Of a DNA stretch of 64,000 nucleotides, positions 10,754 through 23,000 are shown piece after piece. The stretch comes from Yamagishiella unicocca. Lineage: Eukaryota > Chlorophyta > Chlorophyceae > Chlamydomonadales > Volvocaceae. Every line of letters begins with the position of its first letter. The first letter of the stretch is position 1. Under the pieces are notes generated by a model. That model did not search any database. It worked only from the letters and a program-made list of their open reading frames with translations, and was not told the DNA's origin. Position numbers and translations under genes: made by a program. The stretch is from assembly GCA_003116995.1 (NCBI GenBank), contig BDSL01000046.1:310001-374000 (forward strand), read 5' to 3'.

Positions 10754-13700
10754 ATGGAGGACTGGTCGGACAGGCTGCTAAGGCTAGAGCTGCCCGACGA
10801 AGACAAGGCGCGAGTTCGAGTGCTGCTCCTGGAAAAGCAGTCGTCCGACAGGCCGCTGTACTTCGCTGGCAGCGATAAGCAGGCATTGGAGGCCTTGAAG
10901 CAGCTGCTGCAGCTGCATGGTGAGGCCGGGACTACCAGATTCAACGCGATCTACGAGCGTTGCATTTAGGCCTCAATGCGCAGCAGCTGCCGGCCCTATC
11001 GCTTACAGTTGTGGCTGTGCGTGAGCTCACGTGCGGACAATTGGGCCCCTGCCGCTTGTGCCTGCCATTGAATGGGGAACTGCGATAGCAGGATCGGCGA
11101 TAGCCCTCACCCACCCGCACGTCGCACCGTAGGGCCGACGGCTGTTCCCTGTGAGATGCGCATGTAGCTAGCATGGGAGTAATGCATCCCGCGTGAAGCC
11201 GCCCTGCTAGCGTTGCGCCCAACCCAGTTGCGATCGCAGGGGCTCACCCAGGCACCTCGCCCTGCGAGTTTGCGGTACGTGCCCTCATGATTTTCCCACC
11301 ATCCCCGTTGTGCAGGCGGTGCGGCTGGCCCAGGCCCAGGCAGCGCGGCGCTTGCAGGTGAGTCCCTGCTCCTCCTGCCATGTGGTGCTCTGCGCTGTTG
11401 TTGCGCTTTGTGCCAACGATTCATAAAGCGCCCTGCCCCCCCTTTGCCTGTGGGCCCCCACCTGTTTCAGTAGCCAATGCTGCCTGCTCGACCTTTCTTC
11501 CTGTAACCGAACTCTCCCCGCGTCTGTGCCCTCTGCAGCCCACCTGGCGCCCTCCGTTGCTCCTCGAGGTGCGTGAGCCGGATGACATGGTTCGGACATG
11601 CATCACGGTCTGCAACCTGCCATTTTACCCCATATGGATCGCTAGGAGCAGGCTCTCAAACGACCCACTTCGCGTCCTGCCGTACTGCATTTCAGGGCCG
11701 CCAGTCAAGGATCTGCTGCTGGAAGAGGCTTGGGAGCTGCGCCCATACAGCCAAGCGCCTGCTGACGACACTGGCGAGACGCAGTTCTGGGAGATGTGCG
11801 ACAAGGATGGACGGAATGCTAAGCTGTACCTGGACCCGTCCGGAGTCGTGAAGGTTGTCAAAGACTGGGCGGTCGGCTGCTGTTCCGACGCCAGCTACGA
11901 TGAGGCCCGGGGACTTACACCCCTCGTCCTCTCTGGGCTCATCAAGGTGACTGGAACGAAGCTGCAGGGCGGGGGGCTTCACCCTGAGCGGTTGGTAAAC
12001 GCCGTGCACAGAAGGTCACAGCGACAGAGCGGGGAGAGGGGACTCGCCCTTGTCGCGACCTCACGTTGCGGCCCCGGCCTAGTGCGTGTCCACAGTCCAT
12101 GCAGTACGGCATGCTGCCAAGTCGTTACGTACGGTATCTCGCACCCTGCGTCCCTCGCGCGCTTGATGCTTGCAGACTGGTAAGTCGTTCTCCCAGCAGG
12201 ACATGGTCCCTGCGGCAGTGTCTGCGGTGCTGCGGGAGCAGCCACCCGACTGCCCGCTCTCTGGCATGACAGTCCTGCGGCTACGAGGTGACGAGCTCTT
12301 CCGGCAGGCAAGTGCCGTCACGATATCACCACAAAAGCAGGACTAGCGAGGGTGTGGGAGCCACTGGTGTGCGGTGCGCGGCCCGGAAACTAGCCGGCGT
12401 ACGTATGTGTGTATGTTGCAGTGATCATCATTCCCCTTGCCACGTCATGTGTTAGGATGTCATGTGTGTGCAGGAAGGCGCCAGTATCCTTCTGTACAAC
12501 CTGGTGGAGGTGCTCGTGCGGTGGGCTCGCAAAGGGAACGTGCCTGTCGCGGAGGCTGCATGGCAGGAGGCGCAGAAGTTGCTGGCCGCGCCGGCCGGCT
12601 CTGTTTTCTACGGCACGGCGGGCCTCACGGTCATCGAATTTTTTCACGCGGTCAAGGTGCCTGTGCTGGTCCTGTTCGGTAGGTCCGGGGCACTGTAGGG
12701 CCGGGTGGCAACCATCGCATCCACGTACAAGTAATCGGGAGCGGCATGCAACCGGTGAGGGGCAACCCAAAGATCACAGTACTTGCTGCTCCCATAACAC
12801 ATGCCACGGCTTACAACAAGGCATTCACACAAGGCTCATGGTTGTTCAGGGACACGTCCATTTACGACCTGCGCTTACTTGCGCACCCCGCACCTCCAAT
12901 GCCGTCTGCTCACATCACACCGGGGGCTCCCGCACCGCCACGCGTGGTCCCAAGCGTTGATAAGCGCGGCGCATCCAAAGCTACCCACACGGCTTTTCGG
13001 AGGGCTGAGGGTTGCGCTGTCGCGCTGGCAGGGTGCGGCTTGGCCCGGGCAGGACGAAGCGGTTGGAAGGCGCGGAGCACCCGCAGCCCAAACCTTATCA
13101 AAACGCCAACAACAATTCCTTACACCGTGCCGTCTGCTGGTTGCGTTCCCAGATGAGCTGCAGAGCTTCCTGCAGCCGACCATAGGCAATGAGCCGGACA
13201 AGCCGGGCGCCGTATACATCAGGGACATTCTGCTGAAGCGGCTGCTGGTATACGGTCCCCGCACCGTGATGTGGTGCCTCACCGGCAGCGGCATGGCGCT
13301 TACGTGGATGAGCATCGCAGCCATGCCAACCAATGGCTATGCTCTGTGGAGCAGCATCACGCAGGTGGACCTGCCCGCCACCTACCCCGAGCAGCACATG
13401 GAGCTGTTGCGGAGCAGCCTGGCGAGAAGGTATTGCATTGAAGGAGGGCTGGATTCGCGGCTGCTGGAGTGGAGCGGGACCTCGCCCGCGCTGCTGGCGG
13501 TGGTGGTGCAGGGCTGGGTGGACGCCAGAAAACCCAAGGATGTCGACAAGTTTGTGTCGGAGTTCCTCGTCACGAAGCTCGTTGTCGAGGTGAGATGAGC
13601 TGCAGTTGTCTTGATGGGCCCGTGGCTGCTTGTGATCCGGCCGATAGCTCAAGTCAAGTGTCCGGCGAGACACGGCAACGGGGTTGGGGGAAGGAGGAGA

Positions 13701-16402
13701 CGATCGGAGGGCTGGGTGATTGAGATTGCGCCCGCCCTCACCTTACTTGACCTACCGCGCTGATCCGCCTGATGACCGGTACTCATGTCGCCATGCGTCC
13801 CTACGCTCCCTACTCCCTCAACCCTGTCTTCCCGCAGTCGCTGAAGGAGTGGAAGCTCAGCCTGTCGGGCATGTCGCCGGGGTTGCGCCGCGCTGTGCTG
13901 GACCTCGCGTTCGCAGGAGTGGGGACGCGGATCGACTTCATGGAGCGGGGCCAAAAGCGCTTCCTGATGCCGTATATGGACGTCACCGAAAAGGGGCTCT
14001 TTTACCTCAGAGACGACTACCAGCGGCAGATTCTGCGGGTGGGTGGGGTCCCTTGCGGGGCTTTCGCTTGGGGGTCCGAGGGTAGGGGGTAAATGAGGGT
14101 ATCGATATGAAGCCGCGTTTGCCGCGTTGGAGGGGCTGAAATCGAGTCGATGTATATGTGACAAGTGGGCGGCACCACCGCGGACGCTACCCCGTCCATC
14201 ACTTGTCATCGCATCATTGCAATGTCCACCTAATCCTTCACCCAAGCCAACTTCAGCAGCGCAGTCGATGGGTTCGGTCCTCCCCACTGGCATGGGCATA
14301 TTCCCTACCTCGAGTCAGCTCGCCAGGCACCTTAATCACGTCAAGTCGCCGATCCATCACCGAGGGCGTCAGACCGGGATTCTAACCCGGACCTGCTCTC
14401 CCATTTAAGCTACCTGACTGTGCGCCTTCAGCACACAACCGATTGGGAGCTCTTGCGTCCGCCTGCCGCCTGGGCTCTGAAGTTCTTGCCCTGCCGCAGC
14501 AATGCACGTTGCATCAATCTCGAGAATGGTGTCTTGAACATGATGGACAGGCCTGCATGCCCTGTTTATCTGTTTGGGTGTGGTTGGGATACAGACCATT
14601 CTGGCTTCTGGGCCCGCGCGGACGGCCCCGATGTTTGCTGCCTTGCAGATGATCATCAACAAGGACGGCAGTCTGAGGGACAACTGGGGCAACTTGGAGT
14701 GCAGCGCGACGCTCATCCAGCTGGACTGGGGCTGGACGCTGCTTCGGCTGGGCGAGGTGGCGGACTACCTGTTCGGCGCTCGTGCGCAAGGCCGCTGGGT
14801 GGACACGCCGCAGCCCGCAGGCAGTGAAGGCCTGAGGAACATACTGGAGGTGCGCACTCAGGGGTGGGCTTACCTCCCACGTGCCTGGTTGCCTCGCAGG
14901 TGGTGCAGCTGATGTGCCGTGACCTTGAGTCTTGAGACTTGGACTTGGCTAGCCGCTCACTGACGCGGGCCGTGCATTTGCCCCCGCACAACTGTGCAGT
15001 CTCTGGCGGAGAAGGTGGCGAGCAAGCTGCCCAAGTGCGGCAGTGTGGCGAGCCGCTGGGAGGAGCAGGTCTGGTTCCAAGAGGTGCGTTGAGGGCCTCG
15101 CCGTCCTCCAAAGCAACGGTATCCGTACTGTTCCGCTGCACGTGTCAGCAGTACTGCTGGTGTCAGGCCACAGGCCCACTAGGCCAACTTGTTACATTCT
15201 GTGCCGCAAACACCGCTGTGGCTCGGTGCGCAGGTCCTGCTGTCGGACTGGAACAGCGGCGACCGCGGCTGGTACGCCAAGAACAAGGGGTCGCTGCGGA
15301 CCGACCTGGACATGCTCGTGTTCTTCCTAAGGTCAGCCGGTGCAAATACATCAGCCCGGACTGCCTTGGCGATACCTAAGACGCCTTATCTACGTCTCCC
15401 TACCCTTGACCCTAACTGACATCCCCCTTGGCTGCTCCCGACAGGCTGAGCCGCAACGTGGTTGCTCACCAAAAGCCGTGGGAGGGGGAGGACGTGGTGA
15501 ACGTGGACGTGGTGATGGCGCTGCCGCGCGTGCTGAACCAGCGCGTGGCCTTCCTTGCAAACATCGCTACCAAGGGGCTGCGCATGCTGTCACGCGGCAC
15601 CGTCGACAACGCCGTAGCGGCGTGCGTGGAGCCACAACCTGGTAGCGGTGGCGGTAGGGGCAGCAGCGGCAGCAGTAGTGCGCGCGATGTCACCGGCAGT
15701 GCCGACAGTTTCGGCGGTGGCGACGGCGGCGCCGAGCGCAGCAGCAGTCGCTTTGGCAGCAGCAAGCAGACAATGGCCACCGGCCCTTCGCCTGCTTGCA
15801 CCCCGCCCATCCCGAGCGCCGCGCGGACCGCCAGCAGCCTCAGCCTGGCTGCACTGCGCAGTCAGCCGCCGGCCTCGGATCCGGGTGCGCGCCCCGCGAC
15901 GGCAGTGGGGTCCGCTTTCGGTGGCAGGACGTGCGGCTGGCTGCTGGCGGGCCCCGGCCCCATTGCAGCAGCTGGCGGCAGAGGCGCTGTTCTCGCGGCC
16001 GTGCCGTCGAGCTTTCTGTTCCCGCCGGGGCTGTGTGCGCGGCGGCGGCTCCTGACGGCAGGCGTGCTGGTGGCAGCTGCGGGTGCGTCGCCGCGCCTTG
16101 TGCACGGTCTGCCAAACGTCACGCGGCGTTCGCTGCCCTCTGAGGCTGAGGCGCAGGTGCGGCCGACGCTAAGCTATGGTGGCGTGGCAAAGCCATGGGC
16201 ACAGTCCATCGTGTGGCGTCTGCCGCAGCAGTATCTGGAGCTGGAGGCGTTTAGGCAGCGCGTGGGGTCGCACGGTGGCCTGCGGCTGGTGCTGACGGCG
16301 GCGACGGCAGTGGTGGCGGCGGTGGCAGCACCCGTACCGACGCTGGCGACCAGCGCAGCGTCCCTTCTGGGGCTGCGGCCGTCAGCATGGTGGCAGCCGT
16401 AA
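10754..16402 (+). CDS. P-loop NTPase-like family gene, copy B (intact, type I tail)
   Basis: The deduced exons are 10754-10919, 11316-11357, 11539-11568, 11696-11946, 12200-12307, 12474-12678, 13153-13589, 13838-14038, 14649-14849, 15000-15083, 15234-15331 and 15445-16402. Their 2781 nt form one open frame (926 residues) with matching phases throughout. The exon 12474-12678 ends PVLVLF plus one base, and the next begins with the rest of D and ELQSF, giving a Walker B (LVLFDE). TVMWCLTGSGM follows like a sensor-1 strand. TPLVLSG at the end of the 251-nt exon resembles strand 1, but no GKT/GKS is seen after it. The intron at 12308 has a GC donor. The N-terminus differs from that of C and G. The last 300 residues turn Gly/Ser/Ala-rich. 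A Crinkler-RHS-type protein is possible but unproven. The 42-nt exon and the exact C-terminus are the least certain parts. Confidence 0.6.
14368..14418 (-). other. tRNA-like 51-nt element, copy B
   Basis: Same structure as at 3013-3063, in the intron 14039-14648 of gene B. The acceptor-like and T-arm-like pairings are unchanged. Confidence 0.5.
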
Positions 16403-16885
16403 GTGGTCGCCGCAACTGCATGCTGGTGTTTCAGTACGCAGTCATGGCATGTAAGCGCTATACCTGTGGCAGGCCAGGTGCTTGCCAGGAGCGGCGTGTA
16501 CCCCACTTCACTCGCTGCTGCTACGATTACTCCCGTTTTTCGCGGTCTTCGTGCGCCACCGGCCACATGGCGTGGGGTTTCTGTGGTGCTCTGCGGCACA
16601 CCGTGCCGCCACAGTGGCGCATGCGGTTTCCTCGGTGCTTGACAGACGAGGAGGACACGTCTGGATTTGAGTTTAGTGGGAGCAGTGGACACTGTTTGTT
16701 ATGGCTTGTGTCGAATTGCAATGCGTGTAGGGGCCTCATCCACAAATAGCTGCTGTGGTGGGGTCGGGGCACTGTGTGACGATGCTGCGGCTGGGGCACT
16801 GTCAGGTTTGGTTGAGGCCGAGGTCCTGGTCACGCTGACTTTTGAGGGCAGCAGCTGGCCATGCTGACGTAGCATACGTCACCAC
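16403..16885 (+). other. 3' flank of gene B
   Basis: No coding region is supported. The stretch is shared with 5050-5539 and 38578-39058 and ends where LINE-derived sequence begins. Confidence 0.5.
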
Positions 16886-16963
16886 CAACTAAAGAATTGG
16901 GGCTTTGTTTCCAACGTGCACTATCGGCAAGCGCATAAATAAAGGGCGCGTATGACCGGCTGC
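16886..16963 (-). mobile_element. LINE 3' remnant
   Basis: About 78 bases match 5539-5615, the 3'-proximal part of the LINE fragment downstream of copy A, at the same site relative to the gene. The match stops abruptly after ACCGGCTG. Confidence 0.65.
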
Positions 16964-17865
16964 ATGTGCACCCCGTGTTTTAACATCAAGATTGCGCACT
17001 TCGGGTAGCATAGAACGTGCGCTTCGTCGAACGTTTTGGGCGTCGTACTCCCCGGAGGCGGAGATGTGTGCCCACGACCAGCCTGACAGGGATACGGCGG
17101 GACTGAACCGCACGTCGACCATGACGGATGGCCCGATGTGGCATGTGGAGGAGGGATACGGTGCGGGCCTAGCGCCGGCCGACACTAGCGACTCTTCTCC
17201 CCTAGCGAATGTTGACGCTTGTTTGTTCCTTCGCATGTTGCATGTACATACGTGGTTGCCTTGCGAGGGCAACGGTCTTATACAAAAGACAAAAGAAGCC
17301 TCGAAAGGGTGAAATAGTAGTAGTTTGAGCATTTGAAAGCATGATTATAAGAGGGGTGAAATGAGGAGCAGTCTGGCAACACCGCGTGGGAAATTGACAT
17401 GGCGGTGTTGCCATACATGAACTGCCGTGCAGTTCGAATGTTGATGTGAGGTGCCGCAATTGCCGCAAAAAGTTGCGGCCCGCAACTGCAAAAGTGATTC
17501 CTGTCGTAATCAAGTTGTCGCGGCATGTACGGTTTGCTTCCGTAACCAAACTTACGGAAGGCTTATTGCTTGCTGTAGTAACAGGTGTAACTTTAAAAGG
17601 GCGGACGACAAGCACCGGCCGCAGAAGGCAGGCAAGCGTCTACTTTGGTATTTCACAGCCACCCATTCGCGGGTATGCAGAGCAGTGTGAGCAGGACATG
17701 GTGTCAACACGCTCTCGAGTCGTCAATGCAAGATTGGAAATGAGGCGTTGGCATGGAGTGAGATGCCAAGGTAAGCAGACGCCCTGATCGCCAGCCTTCA
17801 TGCGACGTTGCCACCAACCAACGACCCGAGGGCACAGCAGGCAACCTCCTGCGACCCGCTACACC
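16964..17865. other. Unclassified segment with a cysteine-rich frame
   Basis: No gene is recognised. Overlapping plus-strand frames near 17446-17690 contain closely spaced cysteines (CRNCRKK in one frame, NCKSDSC and ACTVCFRNQ in the next). This may be a frame-broken zinc-binding segment of a mobile element. It is repeated nearly unchanged at 39137-40038. Confidence 0.3.
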
Positions 17866-18905
17866 TGATGATGATGATGTGTTACACGTGACTGGGGGTG
17901 TAGCCCAGGTGGTAACAGACTAAACGAGCCGTGCGGCTCCTCGCCTCGCCAAACGTAAAACAGGCGTTTGTACACTCAGGTTCCTTAGACAAGAAAAATA
18001 ACTATCGCCCAAAGGGTTCGACATTATTACGCGTAGCCCAGATTTGGTCCAATAGACTGGCCAACTTAACCTGGTCGAAAGTGTGCATGATAGATCTCAT
18101 ATCCCCAACGGGTAATTGCATGTCCACTCTTAGGTTGGCATACGCAGGGAAAACACACAGTACATGCTGCTCATCTTCAATAGCGCCACTGGAGCAAATC
18201 CGACACAACCTCTGTTCCCTAGGCAACCCCTGAGCCCTGTTGGCCGCTATGGGCCAACAGCACATACGGAAGCGCATAAGACGTCGGTGCCGCTCAAAAG
18301 GCATGCAGGCCGACACGTGCGGCAGCCATGTGATGGGCGCACTACGCTCAAAGGGTAGTCCCATCCAATGCTTGTACTTCGACATATGGATGCCAGGCTG
18401 CTTCCCGTCTGAGGGGAAGGAGCACGGCGTTGCATCTAGCCTACCATGACTCCAACCTTCCATCAGCTTCTCACGCAGAGCCCCAATAAGAATGCTCTCT
18501 GGCAGCGGTTTAGACACCAGCCACGAAGCTTTCTCTCGCTCACTGAGGCCACTGGGCAAGCCGCTCCAAAGATCAACACCTAGTGCAGAGCAAAACCGTA
18601 TAAAGCCGGCGCCCCACCCACTATCGGCCGGCACAAGTAGAGCATCACATAGCTCCTCCAACAAGGCGGCGTGGCAGTGTGTCCCCGGCTGCTCCACAAT
18701 GCGGTTGAAAAAGCCTAAGATCAACTTGACAAGGGGTGTCGGCTTCCTCGAAGCCGGAAAAAGGGCGGGGCCGTAAAAATAAATAAAGTAAATCGGTAAA
18801 GGCCAGTTGCTTAGCCGCGTGTGTGACAACAGCAGCAGGGCTGTTTCACCACGCAAGGATAGAAACCACCTTGACAGAAGTGTAAGAGGAAGCCAGCATT
18901 AATTG
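17866..18905 (-). mobile_element. LINE fragment: C-terminal region with zinc knuckle
   Basis: The minus-strand frame 18856-18002 encodes LVKLILGFFNRIVEQPGTH, which aligns with KLVFNFWNRLVSQPHT of the LINE near 5600-5700, so the two are relatives. It then reads RLMRFRMCCWPIAANR and LCRICSSGAIEDEQHVLC, the conserved CxxC...H...C tail of L1-like elements in algae. The element is 5' truncated near 18900. Its 3' end on the minus strand carries a short ATC microsatellite (plus strand TGATGATGATGATG at 17866-17879), as expected for a LINE tail. Confidence 0.75.
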
Positions 18906-19119
18906 ATTGCATGCGCCAATTCCGGGCGCATGCCGCATGGTCAGTACCGTGAAGCCCCAACCGACATGCCCTTGTCGTGTAAGGCCAGAGCGTTGCTTAG
19001 GAAACCAACGTGCGGGTTACATGGAAATCATCTGCGAGGTGCCTGCTGACAGAGCTGAGGGTCCCACGGTAGACAACACCATAATCATCGTTGCCGGGCA
19101 TCAAAGCGAATGATAGAGC
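18906..19119. other. Sequence between LINE and foldback repeat
   Basis: No gene is recognised. It is repeated at 41079-41292. Confidence 0.4.
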
Positions 19120-19700
19120 CGGGGAATCGTTGGGAACACGGGTTTAATTGGTGGGAACACGGTGCGTGTCATGACCGTGTTCCCAGCATTTAGGCCGTGT
19201 TCCCGCCCTTGCAATTATTCCGGACACAATCAACGAATCGTCCTTATACGTCATTTAGAAGGTACCGGGCATCCATGCGAATGATATGAGTTCCCAGCAT
19301 TTTAGGCCGTGTTCCCAACCATGACCGGCTAGCCTTACATCCCCACAGAATACTGCCCAAAATCACTCCAAGGCTATGGTACCCTTAGTATGACGGATAA
19401 AAGCTCGATGTGTCCAGACCACTCGCAAGGGTGGTAACACGGCCTGAAACGCTGGGAGCACGGTCATGAAACACACCATGTTCCCACCAATAACCCCCGT
19501 GTTCCCCCCCATTCCCCTGCTCATCTAACCCGCATGGATGCCCGATTACTTTCAAGACGACCTCTAAGATTAATTGAATGTGTCCGGACAACTGGAAAGG
19601 CGGCGGGGAACACGGCCTAAAATGCTGGGAATGGCATGCACCGTGTTCCCACCAATTGCAAGGGCGAGAACACGTGTTATGTACTAAACCATTGTGAGGC
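19120..19700. repeat. Foldback repeat built from GGGAACACGG motifs
   Basis: The left half (about 19130-19340) and right half (about 19420-19690) are imperfect inverted repeats. GGGAACACGG or its complement CCGTGTTCCC occurs about ten times, and GGCATCCATGCG pairs with CGCATGGATGCC. It ends about 400 bases upstream of the gene C start codon. Confidence 0.65.
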
Positions 19701-20088
19701 TTGTGCATGCCAACCATCGCCAAAGTGCTGGCTGGCACAGCCGAGCGCGCCACGGGAGAGAGCGTCATGAGTGCACCTCCTCGCTCGAAGGTCCCGATCG
19801 GTTGGCTTACGATAGTAGTAGCGCAGTTCACAAAACAAAACGGCTAGCCTATCAGCATAAAGTCAAAAGGTGCTCGGCCCGGCAAGCCGCAACGATGGTG
19901 AAGTAATTGCCCCCAGCGTGCCTGATCCGGAGTTGAAGTGCGATAGAGCTACTTAACAACACAGCAGCACGACAAGCTTGCAACACGACAACGCAGCATC
20001 GCAGCTTTACAAGGCGAACCTCTCCACAGCCACCGCAGGCTAGTGCCCCAGAAGACGCGACGTAGGCACCTCCGCGCAAGCCCAAGCC

Positions 20089-23000
20089 ATGGCAGCAGAG
20101 CTGAAGCAGGTCCTGGAAGATATTAAGAAGGCTCAAGATGGCATTATGGCGGCCGAGAAGAGCCTCAACGAGGTAGAGGAGAAGCTCATGACCGCCGACG
20201 CGATACAGGCCAAGGAGCTCAAAGCGGACCGGGACTACCTGCGCACCTTGAAGGTTTCGCTGCTTCAGCTGCTCACTGGACTGCAGCAAAACAAGAATTG
20301 CTTGGTCGAGGCGCAGGACCGGAGTGAGTTGGATAGCAGCTTTCGTCTCGTAGGGTCCTGCCATGCCAGGTTTATGGCATTCAACAGGCTAGGGATCCGC
20401 ACGTCGCACAGGCTATTAGACTGCGCATGCGAGCTGTTGCCGTTCGTTCGCAGCGATAGGAGAATCCGCTTTTGAACTCCCAATATCGTTGCGACGCCGC
20501 ACCCGCACGTCACACCGCGGCCTACGGCTGCTCCACTTGAGATGCTAGCAGGGGCGTTATGCTCTTATGCATGCCGCGTGAAGCCGCCCTGCGAGTTTGC
20601 GCCCACTCAGCTGCGATCGCAGCGGCTCCTGCCACCGGCTCTCCTAGGCACCTTGACGTTGTTGTGGCGCGCACGCATTAGTCTTGGTTTGCGATACTGG
20701 AAGCGCCCTGGGTTGATGATGCGAAAGAATAGTGGCCGGAGAAAACAGCCGAGACGGACCACATTTCCGCCTGGCCGAGTGCACAACGGAAGCACCCAGT
20801 ACACAATGCGCTAGAGCGGGTGCTGGTAGGCCGCGCGCAAAAACGTTGGTGAAATGACAGAAGAAACAGCAGCGAACATACCGTTTTCCCCCTTGGCGGA
20901 ATGCAGAGCGGACACCCCTTATAGACTCCTTTTACTGGGAGACAGGCCGCGTGGAGCACCGCCCAGCAGGGCCGGACGAGCGCAAATAGCAGTGCCCAAC
21001 AGCGTAAGAGGAATAGCAGCTGTCCTTGTTACCAAATTGAGTTGGCTACAAGCGTATGACAGCAGGTTGGGGGAGCGAAGTAAGAGCGGCCGCTGGGAAA
21101 CTGCGCGAACGCCCGGGCTGGTACGCGGCCCCGCGATACCATACAGACCGGAGACCTTACATACCTCACAACGTAATAAATAAGATGGTTACATGAAGTC
21201 CGGGCCTCACCACGTGCAAGCTAAACCCAAGCGAGGGGACCCGGAACGGACCGTACCCTGCGACGACACAGCGCTAACAGCGAGCCCTCAACATATGCGT
21301 GAGCGGTGCTGGAGGAGGACACTTCTGCGTGGCTGGAATCAAATCGCTCGACAAGCGAGCGTGGGTGCTTCTGGGCGAGTGAGGTGTTACGAAGCCTAGG
21401 AGCACTAGGGTACGACTATCAGCAACATGTGCACGAAATGTTTAGTAGCGCTGCAGAAGCCAAAGCGATAGCCCCATTGGAGATCCTGTTTGAAAAGGTG
21501 GTAAAGGAGTTCAGGCGCGTTTGTTGCTCGACTGGCACTCAAGTGATCTTGATATGGATCCACGGTTTTTTCCCGAGTTTGCACAAGGAGAAAGGGATTG
21601 TGGGAAGCCCGGTTGTTGTAATTGTTACAGCGGGCTCCAGACCTTGAAAGGTAGAGCCATCGGGCGCATCGCCTGACACTGAAAGAGACAAGGAAAGCAA
21701 GGAAGACCGACGGTTCCGAAAGGCAAACCGGGATTGCCGAGGCCGTTGCAATCCCCGCACGCTTTGCATATGGCCCACTATGATCTTCAGATGCTGCTGC
21801 TTGATTGCGCGTCTGTTTCAAGTTGCCCGCAACTTGGACCCCGTATCCGATGCTTAAGAGAGGGTTCGCGATACTTCGCACAGGTCTGCATGTTGCACAG
21901 TGGACGTTACGGCTGCTGCCTTCTGTCGATGGCATGTGAAGCTAGCGTTGGGCATGAGGCACGCCACGCCCCATCCGCCCTGCGAGCTTGCGCCCAACCC
22001 TACTGCAAATTGCGGTATCCTTACTGCATGCCGATGCTCGCTTCATCTGCAAGTCCGGTCTCGCCTGGCCGCGAAACGCACCCCATCGCACGTCCCCTCG
22101 TTGACCATCCCTCCCGACGCAATGCTACCTACGCGATACGACAGCACACCTCATCCGCATGTCAGGACACGCACCGCCGCACAGCACCTCCCCAAACACA
22201 TGCGTGCACCCACCCGAAAGCTGATTCGCTTCCAGTTGAACTTGACCCGGCAGCTGGCGGTGAGTTGTTGTTGATTGGTTGTTGGTTGCTCTTAGCGTTG
22301 CGCCCAACCCAGTTGCGATCGCAGGGGCTCACCCAGGCACCTGGATGTTGTTGTGGCGCACATTCGTCTTCGTTTATGATACTGGAAGCGCCCTGGGTCG
22401 GCATGCCCTGGTGCTCGAAACGCACACCCCACCTCCGCCGCGTGTCAGCACTCCGCGCACCCCACCCCGCACCCCACCCCACACACCAGACCGCATCGAG
22501 CTCGTGAAGCGGCATGCAATTTTAACCTGCATGTGTTCCCCGGCCGTTCCCACGTCGTGCAGGCGCGGCGTCAGGGCCGGGCTCAGGGAGCGCCCCAGGA
22601 GCCGGTGAGTTGTTGTTGACTGGTTGTTGGTTGCTCTGATCGTCATGCATGTGTGGGTGTGTGACTGTTAAAGCGTCGCACTACACGTTTTAGACCCAAT
22701 GCATGCGATAAACCAGACCCTGTGAGCAGGATCGAATGGGCAGGGGGGGGAGGACCTGGATTAAAGGGAGCTGCCGCTCATGTAGCTGCATTCGTCATTA
22801 CCAGTCTCAACTAACCTGCATGCGTGCGCCCCCTGGCTGATGTGGTGCTCTGCGCTGTGGTTGCGCTCTGTGCAATGTTTGCGATTCATAAAGCGCCCCG
22901 CCCCGCATTTGCCTGTGGGCCCTAGCCCGGGCCGTTGCCTGCATGCTCCCTCTTCCTGTAACCGAACTCTCCCCGCGTCTGTGCCCTCTGCAGCCCACCT

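Noticed and set aside
12679..13152. Reading the intron before the 437-nt exon as coding, since the frame is open there in copies G and H
   Set aside because: The frame is not continuous in B and C, and splicing it out restores a Walker B motif and keeps phase in every copy.
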